From Arcobacteraceae bacterium (lineage in GTDB: Bacteria > Campylobacterota > Campylobacteria > Campylobacterales > Arcobacteraceae), in assembly GCA_028687375.1 (NCBI GenBank), contig JAQUAG010000005.1:55718-119717 (forward strand): 64,000 bases of DNA, written 5' to 3'. Shown here in pieces: positions 8,590 through 17,001 of this stretch (position 1 is its first letter; each line of letters begins with the position of its first letter). Under the pieces are notes generated by a model. It did not search any database. It was not told where the DNA came from and saw nothing but the letters and a program-made list of their open reading frames with translations. The translations under genes and the position numbers were made by a program.

Positions 8590-9429
8590 ATGAGTAAAAA
8601 GCATTTAAAAGAGTTTATTGGTTTTGGAGTAGCTGGAAATTTTGCCCACCATTTGGTGCAAGCTGGAGAGGCAAGTGATTTTGTCAATGTAGTAACGCAA
8701 GAGGAAAATGCCCCAAAAGGGATGTTTCCTTTCTATTTGCCTTCTAGTGATACTTTTTTGGGAACTTATCCACTTTCAAATGAGTCTATCGTTTATCCAA
8801 AAGATATTAAAGAGGGAAATCTTCAGATGGAACCTGAAGTTGCTTTGATTTGCGAAGTTGTCTATGAAAATGAAAAAGTTATTGATCTAATTCCAAACTT
8901 TTTTACAGCTTATAATGATTGTAGTATTAGAAAACCAAATGCAAAAAAGATAAGTGAAAAGAAAAATTGGGGAGAAAATACCAAGGGGATATCATCACAG
9001 ATTTTGCCAATCGATAAGTTTGAAATAGGCGGAGTGATGGATAATTACCATATTGCATCTTTCTTGAAAAGAGATGGAATAATATATCCTTATGGTGAAG
9101 ATAGTGCGGTGTTAACTTATAACTATTTTTACGGAAAACTAAAAAAATGGATGATAGAGAAACTTAATATTCAAGAAGACTTTGGACCATTGGAAGATTT
9201 AGCAACACATATAAAAAATAGTCACTTTCCAAAAGGGTTAATCGTTAGTATTGGTGCCACAAGCTATACAGAGTTCGGAGAAAAAACTTTTTTAGAAGTA
9301 GGGGATGAGATATTTGTTATCTTGTATGATGCTACAAAAATAAGTTTTAAAACGATAGTTGAGCAGTTAAATCAAAATAAATTTTTTGATATTAAAGATG
9401 CTTCTATTTTACATCAAAGTATTGTTTGA
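8590..9429 (+). CDS. DUF5718-like protein with FAH-type features
   Basis: A 279-residue cytoplasmic protein. From memory it resembles the DUF5718 family common in Campylobacterota. The segment MEPEVALICEVVYENEKV resembles the metal-binding ExE region of fumarylacetoacetate-hydrolase-fold enzymes, and the C-terminal part (GLIVSIGATSYTEFGEKTFLEVGDEIFVIL) resembles the FAH-fold end. Function is not established. It stands alone behind its own promoter, with a strong Shine-Dalgarno (AAGGGAAAA), and ends at a bidirectional terminator shared with the cyclase gene. Confidence 0.75.
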   Translation: MSKKHLKEFIGFGVAGNFAHHLVQAGEASDFVNVVTQEENAPKGMFPFYLPSSDTFLGTYPLSNESIVYPKDIKEGNLQMEPEVALICEVVYENEKVIDLIPNFFTAYNDCSIRKPNAKKISEKKNWGENTKGISSQILPIDKFEIGGVMDNYHIASFLKRDGIIYPYGEDSAVLTYNYFYGKLKKWMIEKLNIQEDFGPLEDLATHIKNSHFPKGLIVSIGATSYTEFGEKTFLEVGDEIFVILYDATKISFKTIVEQLNQNKFFDIKDASILHQSIV

Positions 9430-9430
9430 G

Positions 9431-9464
9431 ATTTTGATTATAGAGAATTTTCTGTAATCAAAAT
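9431..9464. terminator. Bidirectional terminator between convergent genes
   Basis: 10-bp perfect outer stem (ATTTTGATTA at 9431-9440 with TAATCAAAAT at 9455-9464), extended inward by several more pairs, A/T-rich on both flanks. It separates the DUF5718-like gene (+) and the Cache-GGDEF gene (-). Confidence 0.6.
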
Positions 9465-9524
9465 AATGTTTTTATCAAAGTAGCTATAAGGATGTATCGT
9501 TTGGTTATGTTTCATCAGTAAAAA

Positions 9525-11255
9525 TTAAAAGCTAACTTTATTTCTCCCGTTCTCTTTTGATGTATATAAAAGCTCATCAACTCTTTTGAAAATATCATCA
9601 AGAGTTTCATCTGTTTGATACTCTACAACACCAATACTTATCGTGATGGTATCAACAATACTAAAATTATGGTTTTCTACATCATGTCTTAATCTCTCAG
9701 CAAAATTCTTAGCATCATTTAAAGATGTATTAGGAAGTAATATTAAAAATTCTTCCCCACCATATCTTCCTATGATATCCATATCTCTTAGATTGTGTTT
9801 TATTAATTGCGAGAGTTCAATAAGGACTTTATCTCCAGCATCATGTCCAAAAGTATCATTTGTATGTTTAAAATAATCAATATCATACATCAAAATAGAT
9901 AGTGGCGAACTGTATCTTTTTGCTCTACTAAGTTCTATTTCAAATAAATTCATCAAAGAATATCTATTGTTTAAGTTTGTTAGAGAATCTGTTGTAGCTA
10001 GTGTTTCAAAATCATTCTTTATTTTTTCAAGTTCCAATGTTCTCTCTTTTACCCTTTTTTCTAGAAAGTGATTCAGTTCTTCAAGCTCTTCATTTTTATG
10101 ATTGAGGATAATTTTGTATTTCGTAAAACTTTTCTTAATTGTGCGGGAGATAAAAAGTGAAAAAAGTAAAGATAATATAATAATACTTATAGCTATATAT
10201 ATAAGTGTATTTGAACGTGTATCTTTATAGTTTTCTAAATTTGTTTTTTTCTGTAAAAATTTTTTATCAATTTCAGATAAAAAAAATCCACTTCCTATAA
10301 TCCAATTTGTTTTTGGAACTTTTTGAATAAATGAAATTTTTGGTTCAACTTGATTTGTTTTTTTATTATACCAGTCGTAAGTAAAAAAACTTTTATCTTC
10401 AATGGAAGCTTGTTTGAGTAAAAGTTCAAGAGTTCCCTTCAAAAGGGGGTCCGTGATATTAATATCTTTTCCTACTAAATTTGGCATTTGTCTATTGACT
10501 AACATATTTTTATCTGTATCGATAATAAAAATGTAGTTTGTTCCTATATCATCTATTTGCTCTACCATCGAAAAAAGTTCTTTATCTGTTATTTCAGTAG
10601 CTGTATCAAGATACTCCCCTGACCCAAAATACCAATCAAAATGACCAAATGGTTTTACATAAGCAACTTGTTTATATTGTTTAGTAGCATCGGTTGGTTT
10701 AGTAAAAGTATCCCAAATAAATCCTCCATTTTTCTCTTTACAAAGAGCTATCTCTTCTTGAATTACAAGTCTTCCTGTGCTGTCTTGAAAGTTAAAAATT
10801 GAACTTCCTTCAAGATTTTTTAGATATTGCGGTGCAAGATGAAATACTCCATCATAGTCAACTATCCAAATGAAGCTTTCACCATCGTTCCAAACAAATG
10901 GTCTTAGAGCATCTTGAATGATTTTTTTAAGTTCTTTTTCTGATTTTTTATCTTTATTTTCATTATAAATATTTGTTGCTATAAGGTATGCTGTATCTAC
11001 TCTCTCTTTAACTTTTTTTGTGAGCTTGTCATTTATTTTTGATTTTTCATAGACAATAAAATCTGTTATATTAATAACTTTATTTTCTATTCTTTTTTTT
11101 TCATCGTTATAGATGGTTTCTTCAAGCTTGGTGATTTTTTCATCAAAATTTTTAGTGTATGTTTGGTACGCTACAAATATGATTGTGGCAACAAATAATG
11201 GGATAAAAACAAGAGGTCCATAAGTGATAATATTTAAAAATGTCTTCTCTCTCAT
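9525..11255 (-). CDS. Diguanylate cyclase with periplasmic Cache sensor
   Basis: A 576-residue inner-membrane sensor. An N-terminal membrane helix (about 10-30) is followed by a long periplasmic region with Cache signatures: WNDGESFIWIVDYDGVFHLAP and FDWYFGSGEYLD, then a second similar half ending KTNWIIGSGFFLSEIDK. A second membrane helix lies at about 350-370, then a coiled coil and a GGDEF domain with an intact active site (RYGGEEFLILLP) and the usual DIDYFKHTNDTFGHDAGD metal-binding segment. It should make cyclic di-GMP from GTP in response to a small extracellular ligand. I see no clear RxxD inhibitory site directly before GGEEF. An AAAGG Shine-Dalgarno precedes the ATG. Confidence 0.9.
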   Translation of the reverse strand: MREKTFLNIITYGPLVFIPLFVATIIFVAYQTYTKNFDEKITKLEETIYNDEKKRIENKVINITDFIVYEKSKINDKLTKKVKERVDTAYLIATNIYNENKDKKSEKELKKIIQDALRPFVWNDGESFIWIVDYDGVFHLAPQYLKNLEGSSIFNFQDSTGRLVIQEEIALCKEKNGGFIWDTFTKPTDATKQYKQVAYVKPFGHFDWYFGSGEYLDTATEITDKELFSMVEQIDDIGTNYIFIIDTDKNMLVNRQMPNLVGKDINITDPLLKGTLELLLKQASIEDKSFFTYDWYNKKTNQVEPKISFIQKVPKTNWIIGSGFFLSEIDKKFLQKKTNLENYKDTRSNTLIYIAISIIILSLLFSLFISRTIKKSFTKYKIILNHKNEELEELNHFLEKRVKERTLELEKIKNDFETLATTDSLTNLNNRYSLMNLFEIELSRAKRYSSPLSILMYDIDYFKHTNDTFGHDAGDKVLIELSQLIKHNLRDMDIIGRYGGEEFLILLPNTSLNDAKNFAERLRHDVENHNFSIVDTITISIGVVEYQTDETLDDIFKRVDELLYTSKENGRNKVSF

Positions 11256-11364
11256 GATAAGCCTTTTACGATTTAATAATATGTCCCAGTTCTAATTTTT
11301 TTAATCATACCCTTTTTTTTCTTATAGCTAACAATCATTATCGTAAAGTTTTTAATTTATTATC

Positions 11365-11370
11365 TATAAT
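11365..11370 (+). promoter_or_regulatory. Candidate -10 box upstream of mogA
   Basis: TATAAT in the 196-bp divergent region between the Cache-GGDEF gene and mogA. It is 81 bp before the mogA start. The nearer TGATAAAAT at about 11413 is an alternative. Confidence 0.35.
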
Positions 11371-11451
11371 AAAATCTAATATACAACATCTTATCTTACC
11401 TTTTATTTTCTTCTGATAAAATTGTTTTAAAAAAATATTATGGGAAGAGAT

Positions 11452-11973
11452 ATGAAAATAGGAATAATAACAGTAAGTGATAGAGCAAGTGCTGGAATAT
11501 ATGAAGATATAAGCGGAAAAGCAATAATTGATACTTTAAACGAGTATCTGATTTCAACTTGGGAAGAGGTTTATGAAGTGATACCTGATGAAAAAGAGAT
11601 TATTGAAGCTACGATGATAAAAATGGCAGATGAGCTTGGATGTGTTTTGATAGTAACTACAGGTGGAACTGGACCAGCCAAAAGAGATGTTACACCTGAA
11701 GCTACCGAAACTGTATGCGATAGAATGATGCCAGGATTTGGGGAATTAATGCGAGCGGTTAGCTTAAAATATGTCCCAACTGCCATTCTTTCAAGACAAA
11801 CAGCGGGACTTAGAAATGATACCCTTATTATTAATCTTCCTGGGAAACCAAAATCTATTAGAGAGTGTTTGGATGCAGTATTTCCTGCAGTGCCTTATTG
11901 TTTAGATTTGATGGAGAGAGATTATATGGAGTGTAATGAAAACATTATAAAAGTTTTTAGACCAAAAAAATAA
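11452..11973 (+). CDS. mogA: Molybdopterin adenylyltransferase
   Basis: A 173-residue MogA/MoaB-family enzyme that adenylylates molybdopterin before molybdate insertion in molybdenum cofactor synthesis. It starts with the family pattern KIGIITVSDRASAGIYED. VTTGGTGPAKRDVTPEAT is the nucleotide-binding TGGTG motif, and LIINLPGKPKSIRECLD is the conserved C-terminal motif. I choose ATG 11452 over ATG 11440 because the family begins MKIG and GGAAGAG lies directly upstream. It stands alone, with a bidirectional terminator behind it. It implies molybdoenzymes elsewhere in the genome. Confidence 0.93.
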   Translation: MKIGIITVSDRASAGIYEDISGKAIIDTLNEYLISTWEEVYEVIPDEKEIIEATMIKMADELGCVLIVTTGGTGPAKRDVTPEATETVCDRMMPGFGELMRAVSLKYVPTAILSRQTAGLRNDTLIINLPGKPKSIRECLDAVFPAVPYCLDLMERDYMECNENIIKVFRPKK

Positions 11974-12000
11974 TAACCAAACCAAGGTTATTATTTTTTG
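11964..12000. terminator. Bidirectional terminator between mogA and trpB paralogue
   Basis: TAATAACC (11971-11978) pairs with GGTTATTA (11986-11993), extended by an A-tract on the left pairing with a T-tract on the right. The A-tract/stem/T-tract layout works in both directions for the two convergent genes. Confidence 0.7.
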
Positions 12001-12016
12001 GATAGACTAGTAACTT

Positions 12017-13231
12017 TTAAACTTTTAGGGGAATTGGGTAATGTTCAATAACATAATCAATATCTTTATCTCCTCGACCACTTAAGTTTACTAATATAGA
12101 TTCTTTTGGATTTTGTGCAGCATATTTCATTGCAAATGCAACAGCATGAGCTGATTCAAGTGCTGGAATAATCCCTTCATATTGTGACAATTTATAAAAC
12201 GCATCAACAGCTTCTTCATCCGTACAAAGTCCAACATTTGTGCGTCCAATGCTATGTAAATATGCGTGCTCAGGTCCAATTGAAGGATAATCAATTCCAC
12301 TTCCAATAGAGTGAACAGGTGCAGGTTCACCATTCTCATCTTTTAACATAATAGAGTTAAATCCATGCATAATCCCTTCACTTCCATAGGTTAAACTAGC
12401 ACTATGCTCACCTAGATTTGTCCCTTTTCCAGCTGGTTCAACTCCATAAAGTTTCACAGCATCATCAATAAATCCACTGAAAATTCCCATAGCATTTGAA
12501 CCACCACCAACACAAGCAGTTACCATATCTGGAAGTTTTCCTGTCATTTCAAGAAATTGTTCTTTTGCTTCAAGACCAACAACACTTTGAAAATCTCGCA
12601 CCATCTTAGGAAATGGATGTGGACCAACAACGGAACCAATCGCAAAAAGTTGATTTTGGGTATCTTGTAAATATGCTCCAAAAGCACTGTCAACCGCTTC
12701 TTTTAAAGTTTTAAGCCCGTGAGTTGCTGGAACTACTTTTGCTCCTAAAATTTTCATTTTAACTACATTTGGATGTTCTTTTTTGATATCCACTTCACCC
12801 ATATGGATTTCGCATTCTAGTCCAAAATAAGCAGCAGCAGTAGCAAGTGCAACACCATGTTGACCAGCTCCCGTTTCGGCAATGAGTTTTTTCTTACCTA
12901 AATATTTTGCTAAAAGCCCTTCTGCCATACAATGATTTAATTTATGTGCACCTGTATGATTTAAATCTTCTCTTTTTAGATATATTTGTCCACCACCTAT
13001 ATAGTCTGATAAGTTTTTACAGTATGTAATTGGAGTAGGTCTTCCTTGATAGTGTTTTCTGATTTTTTTTAATTCATGCAAAAACTCAAAAGATTTTGAT
13101 AATTTATCATATGCTTCTCTTATCTCTCGAAAAGGCTCTTCGAGTTGTGGTGGTATAAAAGCACCTCCAAATTTCCCAAAAAATCCATCTTCATTTGGCA
13201 TTGTTTCTAGATAAGGTTTCTTCGCTGTCAT
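12017..13231 (-). CDS. trpB: Divergent TrpB paralogue (tryptophan synthase beta-like)
   Basis: A 404-residue fold-type II PLP enzyme. The PLP lysine is in HTGAHKLNH, the catalytic Glu in ETGAGQHG, the phosphate-binding loop is [10 protein letters not shown], and SGRGDKD is near the C-terminus, so catalytic residues are intact. It differs from the second TrpB in the window (20290-21501) at many otherwise conserved places: its N-terminal segment is [14 protein letters not shown] and its COMM-domain region differs. No trpA is adjacent. It has its own promoter and a good Shine-Dalgarno (AAAAGGACAC). It may be a stand-alone serine/indole enzyme or act on another nucleophile. The gene symbol marks the family, not proven function. 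Confidence 0.85.
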   Translation of the reverse strand: MTAKKPYLETMPNEDGFFGKFGGAFIPPQLEEPFREIREAYDKLSKSFEFLHELKKIRKHYQGRPTPITYCKNLSDYIGGGQIYLKREDLNHTGAHKLNHCMAEGLLAKYLGKKKLIAETGAGQHGVALATAAAYFGLECEIHMGEVDIKKEHPNVVKMKILGAKVVPATHGLKTLKEAVDSAFGAYLQDTQNQLFAIGSVVGPHPFPKMVRDFQSVVGLEAKEQFLEMTGKLPDMVTACVGGGSNAMGIFSGFIDDAVKLYGVEPAGKGTNLGEHSASLTYGSEGIMHGFNSIMLKDENGEPAPVHSIGSGIDYPSIGPEHAYLHSIGRTNVGLCTDEEAVDAFYKLSQYEGIIPALESAHAVAFAMKYAAQNPKESILVNLSGRGDKDIDYVIEHYPIPLKV

Positions 13232-13260
13232 TATTTGTGTCCTTTTAAATTTAAGTATTG

Positions 13261-13266
13261 ATTATA
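13261..13266 (-). promoter_or_regulatory. -10 box for the trpB paralogue
   Basis: TATAAT on the minus strand about 30 bp before the start codon at 13231, in a 76-bp A/T-rich gap after lsrK. It suggests the TrpB paralogue has its own promoter. Confidence 0.45.
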
Positions 13267-13307
13267 TAATATTAACATTCTTTGAATAAAAATAATATCC
13301 AAATAGT

Positions 13308-14873
13308 TTAAATACCAGGTGCTTTCCACATGGAGCTTACAAGCCCCATATCTACAAGTTTTAGTTGCTCTTCATAGAGTTTTATCCATTTTTTTTCAAT
13401 TTCTTCATAAAGTTTATAATTTTCTTCATTTGGATAGTATTGTTTTTCAAAAGTTACCAATTCTTTTGAAGCTTCCCTAATAGAGTTATAAATGCCTGCG
13501 CCAACACCTGCACACATACAAACACCAAGCGCAGTAGCTTCAGTAATTTTTGGTATTTTAATAATAGATCCAGTGACATCAGCTAAAATTTGACACCAAA
13601 GCGAACCTTTACAAGCACCTCCAGCAAAAACTATTTCTTTGATCTCTATGCCACTAAATTTTTTTATTTTTTTTAGATTGATATTAGATACTATTACTGC
13701 ATTTTCTTCTAAGCTTCTAAACATCGAAGCTTTGTTACAAATTTCTGCATCAAGTGAAAGATTTAAAAACGATGGGCTTGCATGATACCATTTTCCATAT
13801 TTCATACTATCGCTAAAAATAGGGATTATCCCATAAGAACCAATAGGAACTTTTTTTGCCTTATCTTCCAAAATTGAGTAAGTATCAACTCCTGTTTGGC
13901 TACTTTCCAATTTTTCTAAATCACAAAAAGCATCTCTAAACCATCTCATAATAAGTCCACTAAAAAAAGTAATCCCTTCAGCTTGACTCAACCCCTCAAT
14001 TACATGAGGATTGACTCGTATATTCATATCTAATGGAGGTTTTGTAGAAGAGGGGATATTGACTATTTGTTGCCAAAAACTTCCGCCAAGAATAGCAACT
14101 CCACCATCTTCCACAATTCCAAGTCCAGCAGAGCCAAGCTGTACATCTCCCCCACCCATAACTACTTTAGTGTTTAAGCTCAAATTGGTTTCTTTTGAAG
14201 CTTGAAAATTAATCATTCCAATAACTGTTCCACTTTCAAAACAAGGTGGAAAAATATCATTTTTAAGTCCAATTTGCTCCATCATCTCTTTTGCCCAATC
14301 TCTTTTTTCTAGGTCAAATATTCCAGTCGTACCACCATTACTTGGGTCAGTTGCAATAATTCCACTTAATTTAAAAAGAAGCCAATCACTTATCATTGAA
14401 ATTTTGGCAACCTTTTTATAAAGTTCAGGGTGATTATTTTTAAGCCATAATATTCTTGGAATTGCACCAAGTGCAAATGTTTGCCCAGATTGTTCATAAA
14501 ACTCATTTTCAATCTTTGGATACTTGGTTTTAAGATATTTTACCTCTTCACTTGCTCTAGCATCAACATTTGCAACTGCCCAAATTTCATTATTATTTTC
14601 ATCATAAAGAACTATCCCCTCTCTCATACTTGAACTACTTAATGCCAAGATATCATTTGGATTTATTTGACTTTTTAAAAGAACATTTTTAATGCACTCT
14701 TTTACAATAATCCAGTTATTCTGATAGTCAAAATTCATACTATTTGGGATATTTTCATCACTTTGGTGTGTCCATTCTTCTTGATCAACTGCAATTTGCT
14801 CACCTTTTGTATCGAAAAGAATTGCTCTAAAACTTCCAGTTCCAGCATCAAGTGCTAATAGATATTTTTTCAA
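13308..14873 (-). CDS. lsrK: Autoinducer-2 kinase LsrK (FGGY family)
   Basis: A 521-residue FGGY-family sugar kinase. It closely resembles the remembered enterobacterial LsrK along its whole length: LALDAGTGSFRAILFD at the N-terminus, SSMREGIVLYDENNNEIWA, NVDARA, MISDWLLFKLSG, GGGDVQLGSAGLG, the MRWFRDAFCDLEKL segment, WYHASPSFLNLSLD, and the ending MGLVSSMWKAPGI. LsrK phosphorylates 4,5-dihydroxy-2,3-pentanedione (AI-2). The gene starts at TTG with AAGGAG 7 bp upstream. No lsrACDB, lsrR, lsrF or lsrG is adjacent; neighbours are an NlpC/P60 hydrolase and a TrpB paralogue. Base composition looks like the surroundings, so any transfer is old. It may serve AI-2 quenching or use, or a related sugar. 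Confidence 0.85.
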   Translation of the reverse strand: MKKYLLALDAGTGSFRAILFDTKGEQIAVDQEEWTHQSDENIPNSMNFDYQNNWIIVKECIKNVLLKSQINPNDILALSSSSMREGIVLYDENNNEIWAVANVDARASEEVKYLKTKYPKIENEFYEQSGQTFALGAIPRILWLKNNHPELYKKVAKISMISDWLLFKLSGIIATDPSNGGTTGIFDLEKRDWAKEMMEQIGLKNDIFPPCFESGTVIGMINFQASKETNLSLNTKVVMGGGDVQLGSAGLGIVEDGGVAILGGSFWQQIVNIPSSTKPPLDMNIRVNPHVIEGLSQAEGITFFSGLIMRWFRDAFCDLEKLESSQTGVDTYSILEDKAKKVPIGSYGIIPIFSDSMKYGKWYHASPSFLNLSLDAEICNKASMFRSLEENAVIVSNINLKKIKKFSGIEIKEIVFAGGACKGSLWCQILADVTGSIIKIPKITEATALGVCMCAGVGAGIYNSIREASKELVTFEKQYYPNEENYKLYEEIEKKWIKLYEEQLKLVDMGLVSSMWKAPGI

Positions 14874-14906
14874 GTAAACTCCTTGTAAATGTGGGATTTG
14901 AGATTT

Positions 14907-15848
14907 TTAGTTGTTGATTTTTAAATCAGTTTGAAAACTTGGGCGCTTGGCAAATAGATATCTTTTTTTATAGTAGTTATCATCGATATCATCAATAGTG
15001 ACACCTTTGCTAGTTGATGCGTGGATCATTTTATTATCCCCAATATAGATTCCTACATGAGATGGACTTTTTCTATATGTTTTAAAAAAAAGCAAATCCC
15101 CAACAACTAAATTTTTTCTTGCTATTTTTGTTCCAATTGTAGATTGCTCAATTGAACTTCGTGGGATAGTTAGGCCAATTTTCCGAAAAATTGTTTGAGT
15201 AAATAAAGAACAATCATATGTATTTCCACCAGCAGATGCACCAAATTTATATGAGGAACCCACTAAGCTAAAAGCTTTTCGAACCATCTTTGTAATTTTA
15301 TCGTAGTAATTGGCACCTTTTGGAAATTTTTCCACTTCATCATCTTTAACATCATCGAAAATATTCGCCAAGGTGGTTGTAGTGACCGTTTCTGAGTTGA
15401 TTCTATCAAGCTCATCTTCATCGATGATAATATTTGAATTCTTAGAGATTATCTCTTGTGTAGAAAAGGGCATAATAGTTGTGAGCATTTTTGTATCTTT
15501 TTCTTTTAGATCCATTGTTTTTTCATCTGGAGTGGAAAAAGGGAGATTATTTACAGTAGCTTTTGGTTCTGGATTTTTTTGTTCTTTTGATTTTATTGGC
15601 TTTTCTTGCTCTTTAGAATAGTACTTTTGTAATGTTACAGATTGGTATGCTGGTAATGTTTCGGTTGGGACATTATCAAAAAGTTTTATAAGTTTTGCGT
15701 TTTGTTTTTTTTTTGGAGCTTCAAGAGCTTGGTCTGGAGTTTTATCAGTATCAAAATAAGATAAAATTTTCTTCTTTTGACTAGCCTCTACAGTAAGAGA
15801 AAAAGATGACAATACAATAAAAATAGAGACTACACCAAATAACTTCAT
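14907..15848 (-). CDS. Periplasmic NlpC/P60 peptidoglycan endopeptidase
   Basis: A 313-residue secreted protein. The signal peptide is MKLFGVVSIFIVLSSFSLT followed by VEAS. A long, low-complexity, charged linker rich in Lys/Thr/Pro spans about residues 25-185. The NlpC/P60 cysteine peptidase domain occupies the C-terminal about 120 residues: catalytic Cys in GNTYDCSLFTQ, His in SPSHVGIYIGD, and a third polar residue in MIHAST. Such enzymes cut D-Glu-mDAP stem peptides. I choose the ATG at 15848 because it begins the signal peptide and has AAGG upstream; a longer frame to 15881 lacks both. Confidence 0.88.
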   Translation of the reverse strand: MKLFGVVSIFIVLSSFSLTVEASQKKKILSYFDTDKTPDQALEAPKKKQNAKLIKLFDNVPTETLPAYQSVTLQKYYSKEQEKPIKSKEQKNPEPKATVNNLPFSTPDEKTMDLKEKDTKMLTTIMPFSTQEIISKNSNIIIDEDELDRINSETVTTTTLANIFDDVKDDEVEKFPKGANYYDKITKMVRKAFSLVGSSYKFGASAGGNTYDCSLFTQTIFRKIGLTIPRSSIEQSTIGTKIARKNLVVGDLLFFKTYRKSPSHVGIYIGDNKMIHASTSKGVTIDDIDDNYYKKRYLFAKRPSFQTDLKINN

Positions 15849-15984
15849 ACTTTTCAAACCTTCAAAAAAATTATAAGGCAAACTATATCAAAGATTTATT
15901 TTTTTTTAGCTAAAATCTCTATCCTATTCGTTACTAATATAGTAAAAAGTAATAATTAGTGTCATGATAAAAAGGATATGGCTT

Positions 15985-17001
15985 ATGTTATACACAGATA
16001 TAGATTTCAATAATAAAACAATTTTAATAACTGGTGGTGCTGGGTTCGTTGGAAGTAACTTAGCTTTTTATTTTCAAGAAAACTATCCAAATGCTACTAT
16101 TGTAGTGTTCGATAAATTTAGAAGTGGAAGAACACTGAGCAATGGTAATTTGGAAAGTTTTGGGCATTTTAAAAATCTTTTAGGTTTTGATGGTGTTGTG
16201 ATTAGTGGGGATATTAATGATTCTTTTGCTCTAAAAAACCTTGAAACTTCATATAAATTTGACTATATTTTTCATGAAGCTGCAATTAGTGATACAACAG
16301 TAACTGAACAAGATTTAATGGTTCGAACAAATGTCAATGCTTATGAAGAGCTTCTTAAAATTGCAATTAAACATAAAGCAAATATGATTTATGCAAGTAG
16401 TGCAGCAACTTATGGAGATAGTAATAAATTTGAAGTTGGCTATGAAACCCCAAATAATGTGTATGGATTTTCAAAACTAATGATGGATAATATCTCTAAA
16501 AAATATATTAAAGATGATTGCGGTATAAGCATAGTGGGGCTTAGATATTTTAATGTATATGGTGGAAGAGAATTTTACAAAAATAAAACAGCTTCTACAG
16601 TTATCCAGTTTGGACATCAAATATTAAAAGGAGATGCTCCAAAATTATTTGAAGGAAGTGATAAGATTTTACGAGATTTTATCTATATAGAAGATGTTAT
16701 TCAAGCAAATATTAAAGCTTGTCATCCTAAAAAAAGTGGCATTTATAATGTGGGGACAGGAATTGCTAGAAGTTTTCAAGATATCAGTGATATTGTTCAA
16801 AAAGAACTTGAAACAAACTATAAAACTCTTTATATCCCAAATCCATTTGTAGGACAATATCAATTTTTCACTCAAGCTAATGTAGAAAGTTCAAAAGAAT
16901 ATCTAGACTACGAGCCAAGATTTTCACTTGAAGATGGGATAAAAGCTTATATTCCTGAAATCAAAAGAATTTTTGAGAGTGAAGTGAAACATGGAAAATA
17001 G
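15985..17001 (+). CDS. hldD: ADP-L-glycero-D-manno-heptose 6-epimerase
   Basis: A 338-residue extended SDR epimerase that converts ADP-D,D-heptose to ADP-L,D-heptose, the last nucleotide-sugar step for the lipopolysaccharide inner core. The NADP-binding motif is TGGAGFVGSNLA, the catalytic region has SSAATYGD and the YGFSKLMMD Tyr/Lys pair, and VGLRYFNVYG is typical of HldD/GalE-like enzymes. I choose the start at MLYTDIDF (15985) because AAAGGA lies upstream; the ATG at 15964 has no Shine-Dalgarno. It overlaps hldE by 11 bp and opens a heptose operon. Confidence 0.93.
   Translation: MLYTDIDFNNKTILITGGAGFVGSNLAFYFQENYPNATIVVFDKFRSGRTLSNGNLESFGHFKNLLGFDGVVISGDINDSFALKNLETSYKFDYIFHEAAISDTTVTEQDLMVRTNVNAYEELLKIAIKHKANMIYASSAATYGDSNKFEVGYETPNNVYGFSKLMMDNISKKYIKDDCGISIVGLRYFNVYGGREFYKNKTASTVIQFGHQILKGDAPKLFEGSDKILRDFIYIEDVIQANIKACHPKKSGIYNVGTGIARSFQDISDIVQKELETNYKTLYIPNPFVGQYQFFTQANVESSKEYLDYEPRFSLEDGIKAYIPEIKRIFESEVKHGK

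Noticed and set aside
11320..11345. A Fur-box-like element (AATCATTATC) in the divergent region before mogA.
   Set aside because: One half matches the consensus well, but the other half matches at only about 2 of 9 positions; not enough to call an operator.
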